Shown here piece after piece: positions 50,914 to 57,700 of a stretch of 64,000 nucleotides of DNA (position 1 is the stretch's first letter; the number at the start of each line of letters is the position of its first letter). A model generated the notes under the pieces. The model was not told where the DNA came from. It did no database searches and saw nothing but the letters and a program-made list of their open reading frames with translations. The stretch is taken from NCBI RefSeq assembly GCF_014803405.1, contig NZ_JACYFG010000007.1, forward strand, positions 1 through 64,000. The letters are read 5' to 3'. Position numbers and translations under genes: made by a program. The stretch comes from Pelagicoccus enzymogenes (lineage in GTDB: Bacteria > Verrucomicrobiota > Verrucomicrobiia > Opitutales > Opitutaceae).

Positions 50914-51537
50914 ATGAGTTATTGGACAGAATTTGAATGGGGACGTTTCTTGGGGGATGCGCTCGCCTCGATCTTGATTATCGTGGGAGCCTTGGCCTTT
51001 TGGCTGGTCGTTTCCCGGTCCTTCAGGGCTTTGGAATCTAAGTCGAGGGTTTCGCAAACCCTGTTGCTTCCCTTGAAGCTGATCGCGCGGTACGCCGTGG
51101 TCTTGATCGCGCTGCTGCTTTGCTTGACGGCGTACGGCATCCCGATCGGCAGCTTCTGGACGCTTGTATCCACGACGATAGGACTGGTCGCGATCGGCTT
51201 CGTCGCGGTCTGGAGCGTTCTGAGCAACATCTCGGCCACCTTCTTGATCCTGCTGGTCCAGCCCTTCAAGATGGGCGACTACGTGGCAATCGTGGGCGAG
51301 GAAGTGATGGGCCGCGTCGTCGACATAAACTTCCTCTTCACCACGGTACGCAAAGGGAGCGGGGACACCTACAAGGTTCCCAACAACCAGTTTTTCCAGA
51401 AGTGCCTGTTGAGGCCGGCCGATGCGGCGAAGCTTGAAGGCGAGGAAAAGAGCGAGGAGAAAGCAACCGAACCGGAGCACGCCCAAGCGAATCTTGAAGG
51501 AATTGACGAGAGGAAGAGCGCGACTTCTCCTGCCTAG
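50914..51537 (+). CDS. Small mechanosensitive ion channel (MscS family)
   Basis: A 207-residue channel protein with three membrane segments (about residues 15-35, 57-75 and 80-103). The pore-lining third helix and following beta domain start with TIGLVAIGFVAVWSVLSNIS, ATFLILLVQPFKMGDYVAIV and VMGRVVDINFLFTTVRKG. The protein is short: after the beta domain (NNQFFQKCLLRPAD) comes a charged Glu/Lys tail rather than the full alpha/beta vestibule of E. coli MscS. It would release solutes under osmotic downshock. It stands 67 bp after the PRC-barrel gene. Confidence 0.9.
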   Translation: MSYWTEFEWGRFLGDALASILIIVGALAFWLVVSRSFRALESKSRVSQTLLLPLKLIARYAVVLIALLLCLTAYGIPIGSFWTLVSTTIGLVAIGFVAVWSVLSNISATFLILLVQPFKMGDYVAIVGEEVMGRVVDINFLFTTVRKGSGDTYKVPNNQFFQKCLLRPADAAKLEGEEKSEEKATEPEHAQANLEGIDERKSATSPA

Positions 51538-51604
51538 GCGGGGCGTTCTAGAGCCTAGCCGACCTCGCGGAGCTGCGGGCTTGCGAAGGCATGAGACCTA
51601 TCTG

Positions 51605-51634
51605 GGATGCCCTGCTTTTTGGGGCGTCCTTTTT
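51605..51634 (+). terminator. Likely terminator after the MscS gene
   Basis: GGATGCCC pairs with GGGCGTCC (one wobble) around TGCTTTTTG, followed by TTTTT. Confidence 0.7.
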
Positions 51635-51707
51635 CGTTTCCGATAGCGCTGAAATGATTGGGCCGAGCTTTTTGCCGGAGGCCAGCTCAATAGGGCGCGA
51701 GCGCTGT

Positions 51708-51722
51708 TGGCATGGTATTAGC
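51708..51722 (+). promoter_or_regulatory. Possible sigma-54 promoter of the sucrose-type operon
   Basis: TGGCATGGTATTAGC followed by A matches TGGCAYGNNNNTTGCA at all but one of the consensus positions, with exact GG-to-GC spacing. It lies about 130 bp before the glycosyltransferase ATG. This is the best sigma-54 match in the window. The remaining part of 51635-51855 has no gene. Confidence 0.55.
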
Positions 51723-51855
51723 AAAAGGTGGGGCAGCGGAGGTTGTTATGGGGCAAAACGTCCCGTGCAAGGAACGCTGTAATGCAAAGTGCAATATTTG
51801 GTATTGTAAGCTGCCCGAAGCGATTCGGGGAGAATGCTAACTAGAAAGAAGGAAG

Positions 51856-53214
51856 ATGAAAGTAACGCCAGAGTCGTTTGTAGAGAAATTTGAACTTGAG
51901 AAGCAGGCTGCGAACGCTGACAAGCGCATCGCGATGGTCTCAACCCACGGTTACGTGGCTGCCGAGCCGCCGCTCGGAATGCCGGACACGGGAGGGCAAG
52001 TGGTGTTTGTTATCGAGCTCTCTCGCAAGCTTGCGCAGCTCGGCTACCAGGTCGACATTTGGACGCGCCAGTTCGAAGGGCAGGTCGCGGAGGAGAAGGT
52101 CGACGAAGGGGTTCGCATCTTGCGGGTTCCTTGTGGTGGCGACGATTTCATCGCGAAAGAGTTTCTGCATAAGTGGATCCCGGAGTGGTCCCGCAATGCC
52201 CTGGCGAAGATCAGCGCGGAGGGCTTGTCCTACGAGTTTATCAACTCGCACTACTGGGACGCGGGCCTAGCCGGCGAGATCCTTTCGGAGCACCTCGCCT
52301 GTCCTCACGTGCACACGCCGCACTCGGTCGGTACTTGGAAGCGACAAAAGATGGAAACCGACTTTCCCGAAGACAAAGACGGTTTCGACGAGGTCTACAA
52401 TTTCTCGACCCGTATTGAGAACGAACAAAAAATATACGACGAGTGTTCGATCGTTGTCGCCACTTCTCCAATACAGATGGACATGTTCTTTGAAGACTAC
52501 GGTCTCGCGAAGGACAGGGTCGTCATGATTCCGCCAGGTTATGACGACACGCGATTCTACCCAGTTAGCGATGCCACTCGGGAGTCGCTGCGCGAGAAGT
52601 TCGGCTTTGAAGGACGTGTCATTACGAGTATAGGTCGCTTGAGCCGAAACAAGGGTTTCGACTTGCTGGTGGACGCTTTTGCTGTCGTCGCCAAGCGCTT
52701 TGACGACGTGCGTCTGTTCATGCCCTTGGGGTCCGAATCCGAAAGCCAAGCGGAGGACCCAATGTTGAGCGATATCGTCAAGCAGATCCATAAGCTAGGA
52801 TTGGAGGATCGGGTAACGATCACGCAGTCTTTGGATGACGAGCTGATGCCTGACTTTTACCGCGCGAGCGACTTGTTCTGTTTGCCGAGCCGCTACGAAC
52901 CGTTTGGCATGACGGCTGTGGAGGCGATGGCGAGCGGCGCTCCAACCGTCGTGACAACCAACGGCGGCCTGTATCGAACTTTGGAATACGGTAAAGACGC
53001 GCTCTACGCGGACTCGTTCGATGCTCTGGATTACGGTATTACCATGTGCAAAATTCTCGAGCATCCTAAGATTAGCGAACGCCTCTCCGAGAATGGATCG
53101 CACAAGGCGAGAAGCCTGTTCACTTGGTCAGGGATTGCTCAGCAGCTGATCGCTGCGGTCGAAGGGTTTCATGGTAATCCCAGCAGCCCGGGAAAGTTGA
53201 TGCCCGTCGCCTAG
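51856..53214 (+). CDS. GT4 glycosyltransferase, sucrose-phosphate/sucrose synthase-like
   Basis: A 452-residue retaining glycosyltransferase. The N-terminal block PPLGMPDTGGQVVFVIELSR is typical of sucrose-phosphate synthase and sucrose synthase, and NSHYWDAGLAGEILSEHLAC and PHVHTPHSVGTWKRQKM also agree. The GT-B donor domain has SIGRLSRNKGFDLLVDAF and the E-x7-E motif in PSRYEPFGMTAVEAMASGAP. It would make sucrose 6-phosphate or a related non-reducing disaccharide; without the longer plant-type domains the exact product is an inference. Its SD AAGGAAG is strong. The next gene starts 20 bp later. Confidence 0.85.
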   Translation: MKVTPESFVEKFELEKQAANADKRIAMVSTHGYVAAEPPLGMPDTGGQVVFVIELSRKLAQLGYQVDIWTRQFEGQVAEEKVDEGVRILRVPCGGDDFIAKEFLHKWIPEWSRNALAKISAEGLSYEFINSHYWDAGLAGEILSEHLACPHVHTPHSVGTWKRQKMETDFPEDKDGFDEVYNFSTRIENEQKIYDECSIVVATSPIQMDMFFEDYGLAKDRVVMIPPGYDDTRFYPVSDATRESLREKFGFEGRVITSIGRLSRNKGFDLLVDAFAVVAKRFDDVRLFMPLGSESESQAEDPMLSDIVKQIHKLGLEDRVTITQSLDDELMPDFYRASDLFCLPSRYEPFGMTAVEAMASGAPTVVTTNGGLYRTLEYGKDALYADSFDALDYGITMCKILEHPKISERLSENGSHKARSLFTWSGIAQQLIAAVEGFHGNPSSPGKLMPVA

Positions 53215-53234
53215 AATCCTCTTCACCAGAAAAC

Positions 53235-55298
53235 ATGGTAAAGTTATTTTCCACGGATATTGATGGGACTTTGATTGGCAAGCCGGACGCCCTAGAGCGG
53301 TTCAACGCTTCTTGGGTGGCTTGCCCTGAAAGCCGTAGACCTCTACTGTGCTACAACACGGGCCGCCTGCTCGACGACATGCTCGAACTGATCGAGAACG
53401 GGGACCTGATGGAGCCGGATTACCTCATTTGCGGCGTAGGGACTTTGATCTACGACTACCGCAAGCAAGAGAAGATAAAGGACTTCACGGAAATCTTGGA
53501 GGAGGGATGGAACCGGGACACGGCAGCAGCTGCGGTAGGCAGCTTTTCCGAAGTGAGTGTCCAGCCGAAGCATTTTCAGGGTCCGTACAAGAGCAGTTGG
53601 TTCTTGCGTGACGCTTCTGAGGATAGGCTCCACGAGATCGAAGAAGCCCTCGAAAAGTCAGGTCTAGACGTAAATATAATCTATTCCTCCAACCGAGATC
53701 TCGATGTCGTCCCGAAGTACGCGAACAAGGGCAATGCCCTGACGTGGCTGATAAAACGGCTCAATATCAAGCCGAGCGAGGTCGTGGTGGCTGGGGACAC
53801 GGGCAACGACAGTGCCATGTTCCGAAAGAAGTCGATTCGCGGTATCGTGGTAGGCAACGCCCAACCGGAGTTGCACGAACGGACCGTGGGATTGGATGTC
53901 TACCGAGCTGACGGTGTCTGCGCGGATGGTGTATTGGAAGGTTTGATACACTTTGGAGCAATCGACTCCGTATGCGAACCGCAGCAAGATACCTGCGACT
54001 TGCCGCGAGACCCTTCCTTGCACAAGGACACCTTGCGATTGATCAGCGAGGAAAAAGTTGCGGATATCAGCGACGCGGATCGCGAGTATCTTAAACTCGC
54101 CTACAAGAAGGCAGTGGAAGGCTTGCGTCGCAACATTACCCCCATGGGCTTTTCGGCGTGTTCGCTGGAAGACAACGTCACGGAGGGCACGGACGAAAAC
54201 TATCGCAGCGTGTGGGGGCGAGACGGATCGATTACCGTAATCGGCTCGTTAAAGATCGGCGACGCGGAGATGAGGGAGTGCCAGCGCAACACGCTCAAGA
54301 CGCTGCTCGATCACCTTTCTTTGACGGGGCAGGTTCCTAGCAACGTATCCATAGATACAGGAGACCCGGACTATTCCGGAGTAGGTGGGATCTGCTCCAT
54401 CGACAGCGGAATATGGCTGATCATCGCGGTATTCGAATTTGTTCGCGCCACGGGCGACCTCGATTTCTTGCGGGACAATGCCAAGAACCTGCAACGGGCG
54501 ATGGACTGGCTCAGCGCCCAGGACTCGAACAACGACGGTCTGATCGAAGTGCCAGAGGCCGGAGACTGGACGGACCTTTTCGGGCGTAGCTACAATCCGC
54601 TTTATGACGAGGTGCTCTGGTATCGGGCGAATATCTGTTACGGTCGGTTGATGGAGATGCTCGGGAAGTGGGCAATGGCGGGGGACTACCTCCGCTGGGC
54701 CAGCCACATCAAGCGTACGATCCTCAAGAAGTTTTGGCCGAGCACCAATGGTCACAAGGATGGAGAATACAGCTTCGCGGACCAGCAGCTTACCATGGGG
54801 GACACCCACTACCTGCTGGCTCAGACCACGCCCTTTTCATTCGATTGGCGCTGTGACGTCTATGCTAACGTGATGGCGTTCCTTTTCGACGTGTTGAGCA
54901 CCGACCAAGCGCAAAAGGCGTTTCGGTTTATGTGGGGAGTAGGCGTCAACGATCCGTACCCGGTGCGAAACCTCTATCCGGTGGTTCAGGCTGGCGATCC
55001 TGACTGGAAGCCCTATTACACGGTTAACTTGCTGAATTTGCCGAACCACTACCACAACGGCGGTATTTGGCCTTTTGTAGGGGCAATGTGGGTACAGTTT
55101 ATCCACAAGCTCGGTTTCCGGGATCTCGCTGTTGCCGAGCTGCTCAAGCTTGCCAAGGCAAATGAAGCGGGGATAGCCGATGCATGGGAGTTCAATGAGT
55201 GGTCGCACGGGGAAACAGGACGACCGATGGGCAAGACCTACCAGGCTTGGTCCTGCTCGGAGTTCGTCAAAGTCTGCCAAATGCTGAAAATTGTATGA
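53235..55298 (+). CDS. HAD sucrose-phosphatase-like domain fused to a glucosidase/invertase-like domain
   Basis: A 687-residue two-domain protein. Residues about 1-235 are a HAD-IIB phosphatase like sucrose-phosphate phosphatase: motif I KLFSTDIDGTLIGK, CYNTGRLLDDMLELI, and the C2-type ending VVVAGDTGNDSAMF. Residues about 290-687 form an alpha/alpha-barrel glucosidase of the amylo-alpha-1,6-glucosidase/neutral invertase kind: SVWGRDGSITVIGSL, GICSIDSGIWLIIAVFEFVR, EVPEAGDWTDLFGRSYNPLY and NHYHNGGIWPFVGAMWV. One half would release sucrose from sucrose 6-phosphate, the other could split it. It lies between the synthase and a fructokinase gene, whose start overlaps its stop (ATGA). Confidence 0.85.
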   Translation: MVKLFSTDIDGTLIGKPDALERFNASWVACPESRRPLLCYNTGRLLDDMLELIENGDLMEPDYLICGVGTLIYDYRKQEKIKDFTEILEEGWNRDTAAAAVGSFSEVSVQPKHFQGPYKSSWFLRDASEDRLHEIEEALEKSGLDVNIIYSSNRDLDVVPKYANKGNALTWLIKRLNIKPSEVVVAGDTGNDSAMFRKKSIRGIVVGNAQPELHERTVGLDVYRADGVCADGVLEGLIHFGAIDSVCEPQQDTCDLPRDPSLHKDTLRLISEEKVADISDADREYLKLAYKKAVEGLRRNITPMGFSACSLEDNVTEGTDENYRSVWGRDGSITVIGSLKIGDAEMRECQRNTLKTLLDHLSLTGQVPSNVSIDTGDPDYSGVGGICSIDSGIWLIIAVFEFVRATGDLDFLRDNAKNLQRAMDWLSAQDSNNDGLIEVPEAGDWTDLFGRSYNPLYDEVLWYRANICYGRLMEMLGKWAMAGDYLRWASHIKRTILKKFWPSTNGHKDGEYSFADQQLTMGDTHYLLAQTTPFSFDWRCDVYANVMAFLFDVLSTDQAQKAFRFMWGVGVNDPYPVRNLYPVVQAGDPDWKPYYTVNLLNLPNHYHNGGIWPFVGAMWVQFIHKLGFRDLAVAELLKLAKANEAGIADAWEFNEWSHGETGRPMGKTYQAWSCSEFVKVCQMLKIV

Positions 55299-56173
55299 CG
55301 GAATCAAATACGAAGAAAGTCGTGGCTTTTGGCGAGGTCCTTTGGGATTGCTTGCCTAGCGGACTGTTTTTAGGAGGCGCGCCGTTAAACGTCGCTTATC
55401 ACGCTTCTCGCTTAGGAGCTACGAGTTACCTCGCCAGCGCGGTCGGAAAGGATTTCTTAGGGGACGAAGTGGTGCGACGCTTCGAAGCCTCTGGAGTGCA
55501 GACCGATCTTTTGAAGCGTCACCCTCGCTGGCCGACCGGGGCGTCGGTAGCGAGCTTGGATAAGTCTGGGGACGCCACCTACGAGATACTTGAGAAGGTA
55601 GCGTGGGATGAGATCGCCTTGGAGGAGGAGGACAGTCCAATCCTCGCGAGCGCGGACGCCTTCGTTTTCGGAAGCCTAGCCGCTCGTACGGAGTCGAACC
55701 GTTCCTTGCTGCTGGGCTTGTTGGAGCGAACGGAGGCTCTCAAGGTTTGCGACGTCAACCTACGGGCGCCGCACGACGACTTGGACTTGGCCCTCTCGCT
55801 CCTGAAGCGCTCAGACGTCATCAAAGTCAACGACGAGGAGCTGAGGCGCTTGGTCGGCGGCGATGAAGGAGAGTTTTTGGATTGCATCAAGGCATTGAAC
55901 CAGAAGACGGGCGTGGACTTGATTTGCGTCACCTTGGGAAGCAAGGGCGCGATGCTCTGGCGCAGAGGACGCTTCTTCTCCTTGCCTCCCGATGACATTT
56001 CAGTGGCTGACACCATAGGAGCCGGGGATGCGTTCACGGCTGCCTTGACCATGGGCTTGCTGGAAAAGCGCGGCTTGGAGGAGTGCTTGGTTAGGGCCCT
56101 GAAGCTCAGTTCGTTCGTCGCCTCCAAAAGGGGGGCGCAGCCGCTCTACAAGCCTCGGAAACTGTTTAGTTAG
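55295..56173 (+). CDS. PfkB-family fructokinase
   Basis: A 292-residue sugar kinase: VVAFGEVLWDCLPSGLFLGG and GGAPLNVAYHASRLGA at the sugar site, and the PfkB signature DTIGAGDAFTAALTMGLLEK with the catalytic Asp near residue 246. The FGEVLWDCLPSG and GGAPLN pattern is that of fructokinases, so the substrate is likely fructose freed from sucrose by the preceding gene product. The ATG overlaps the preceding TGA, showing translational coupling. Its stop overlaps that of the converging AraC gene by 2-3 bp. Longer in-frame starts inside the preceding gene are unsupported. Confidence 0.92.
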   Translation: MTESNTKKVVAFGEVLWDCLPSGLFLGGAPLNVAYHASRLGATSYLASAVGKDFLGDEVVRRFEASGVQTDLLKRHPRWPTGASVASLDKSGDATYEILEKVAWDEIALEEEDSPILASADAFVFGSLAARTESNRSLLLGLLERTEALKVCDVNLRAPHDDLDLALSLLKRSDVIKVNDEELRRLVGGDEGEFLDCIKALNQKTGVDLICVTLGSKGAMLWRRGRFFSLPPDDISVADTIGAGDAFTAALTMGLLEKRGLEECLVRALKLSSFVASKRGAQPLYKPRKLFS

Positions 56174-57090
56174 GCTACGGAATCCGTCGCTCCGGTGGGT
56201 GACGAGATTGGAACGAAAATTTCAAGTACGCTGGTCTCGCTTACGGGTGAAAAGCGGTGGTCGAAGCGATTGAAGTCGGGACCTTCCCGCTCTTCGTATC
56301 CAGAATTTGGAAACCATTTTCCGTAAATGTAAGCGATCGTTTCGCCGAGTGTATCCACTGGCCCGTGGTGCTCGAACTTGGCGAAGAGGCCGCCGGTGGA
56401 TTGCCAGCGCGTCATTCCGGCGGGGATAGGGAAGCTGGGGTCTGTTTCCGCGGCTGCAAGGTAGATCGCTTCGTCGGGGTGACGGCGCTCGAGGCCGAGG
56501 GCTTCAGGGGTGTTGGACAGTCCATAGTACACGCCGTCCGTTTGGGGCGGAAGCTGGGGCGCTCGCTCGAAGAACTTTTTCCAGAGCTCGGGAATCACTC
56601 GCATGTTGTTAGCTTCATCCGAGGTGGCTGAGAGGTAGCGAGCCTGTAAGCCGTTGAAGCGGGAATCGGGGCGTTGGACGATTTCTGGGAGCAGGTTCAT
56701 GTTCTTGTAGCGTTGCTTGAGGCTTGCTTGAGTCAGACGCTCTCGGTGGCGTGGGTAGAGGATGCTTCCGCGTCCTTCTCTCCACTCGCTTGGCGTGACG
56801 GAAAGTTCGCTTTTGAAGGAGCGTGTAAATGCTTCGTGCGACTCGAATTGGTAGTCCAGGGCGAGCTCCAGGAGGGTTCCTTCATAGTCGACCAGTCGCA
56901 TGGCAGCTTGGGCGATGCGGCGTCGCCTGATGTATCGGCCAACGGGTTCGCCTACCATCGCGGTGAAGGTGCGTTGAAAGTGCCAGTAAGACATGCCGGC
57001 TTCTTTGGCCAACTGTTCGACGGATATAGGCTCCGTAGTGAGCGATTCGATACGATCGAGCGTTCCTTGGATTGCGACTAAGTGATGCAT
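56170..57090 (-). CDS. AraC-family regulator with GyrI-like ligand domain
   Basis: A 306-residue regulator. The N-terminal AraC DNA-binding domain has two helix-turn-helix units (SVEQLAKEAGMSYWHFQRTF; LLELALDYQFESHEAFTRSF with SELSVTPSEWR). The C-terminal part (about residues 130-290) is a GyrI/SoxS-partner-like small-molecule binding fold (FNGLQARYLSATSDEANNMR, GLFAKFEHHGPVDTLGETIA, YIYGKWFPNSGYEEREGPDF). Such proteins respond to drugs or toxic small molecules. It converges on the fructokinase gene, so it is probably not part of that operon. Confidence 0.92.
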   Translation of the reverse strand: MHHLVAIQGTLDRIESLTTEPISVEQLAKEAGMSYWHFQRTFTAMVGEPVGRYIRRRRIAQAAMRLVDYEGTLLELALDYQFESHEAFTRSFKSELSVTPSEWREGRGSILYPRHRERLTQASLKQRYKNMNLLPEIVQRPDSRFNGLQARYLSATSDEANNMRVIPELWKKFFERAPQLPPQTDGVYYGLSNTPEALGLERRHPDEAIYLAAAETDPSFPIPAGMTRWQSTGGLFAKFEHHGPVDTLGETIAYIYGKWFPNSGYEEREGPDFNRFDHRFSPVSETSVLEIFVPISSPTGATDSVA

Positions 57091-57169
57091 GTCGAGGCGA
57101 TCTTAGCGCAATGCTCCCTAGGGCCGCTTGATTGTTTGTGCTTTTTTGCGGCCGAGGGAAGGAGGGGAT

Positions 57170-57190
57170 CGCGACCAAGGTCGCTCCTAC
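57170..57190 (+). repeat. REP-like palindrome CGCGACCAAGGTCGCTCCTA
   Basis: Identical to the core of the repeats at 5510 and 5806. Its last bases supply the stop codon (TAG on the - strand, 57189-57187) of the TPR gene. Confidence 0.8.
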
Positions 57191-57489
57191 AGGGTTTCGA
57201 GGAGCTTGCGGATTTCCGCCTCAGGAGCTTCGTGGTGTTGTTCCACGGCGAGGTGGAGCGCTCGCTCGAGCGTGGGTTTGGCGTCTGCAGGACGAGAGAG
57301 GGCGAGCAGGGATTTTCCCTTGAGGATCTCGGCCATCATCCAGTCTTCCTTTTTCTGGATGCAGAAGTCGAGCTGCTCGATTGCCTCTTCGTGGCGTTCT
57401 TCCTCGATAAGGGCCTGGGCGAGGGAGAAGCGGAACAGTTCGTTGTTCGGATTTTTGGATACGAGGTTTTGAAAGCGTTCGGTTTTCAT
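57187..57489 (-). CDS. Small TPR protein
   Basis: A 100-residue cytoplasmic protein with two or three tetratricopeptide helices (ELFRFSLAQALIEEERHEEA, WMMAEILKGKSLLALSRPAD, LERALHLAVEQHHEA). It ends ...RKLLETL, after which the stop codon comes from a REP-like element. TPR proteins mediate protein contacts; no partner is evident. It lies between the AraC and DinG genes, with its own start. Confidence 0.8.
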   Translation of the reverse strand: MKTERFQNLVSKNPNNELFRFSLAQALIEEERHEEAIEQLDFCIQKKEDWMMAEILKGKSLLALSRPADAKPTLERALHLAVEQHHEAPEAEIRKLLETL

Positions 57490-57558
57490 GATTGAAGGTT
57501 TTGGTTTTTACCACGTAGGGCACGGAGAAAGGGAGAAGATCCTGCACCGCTTTGTGTT

Positions 57559-57652
57559 AACCACTGATGGACACTGATTCACACCGATGGTTGTGGAATA
57601 GAAAGGATTCACTTGATGGATCATCAGTGTCTATCGGTGTTATCAGTGGTTC
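57559..57652. repeat. Large imperfect inverted repeat built from ACACYGAT units
   Basis: The left arm (57559-57590, AACCACTGATGGACACTGAT then TCACACCGATGG) and right arm (57622-57652, ending TATCAGTGGTTC) are near inverse copies. Each arm holds CACTGAT or ACACYGAT units at about 11-base spacing. Similar CCACTGATNNACAC elements are known as dispersed intergenic repeats in several phyla. Nothing else is evident in 57490-57700. Confidence 0.75.
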
Positions 57653-57700
57653 AAATTCTCTTCTCTGTTTCTCCTTCGTCTCCAGGTGTAGCGGGTGGTT

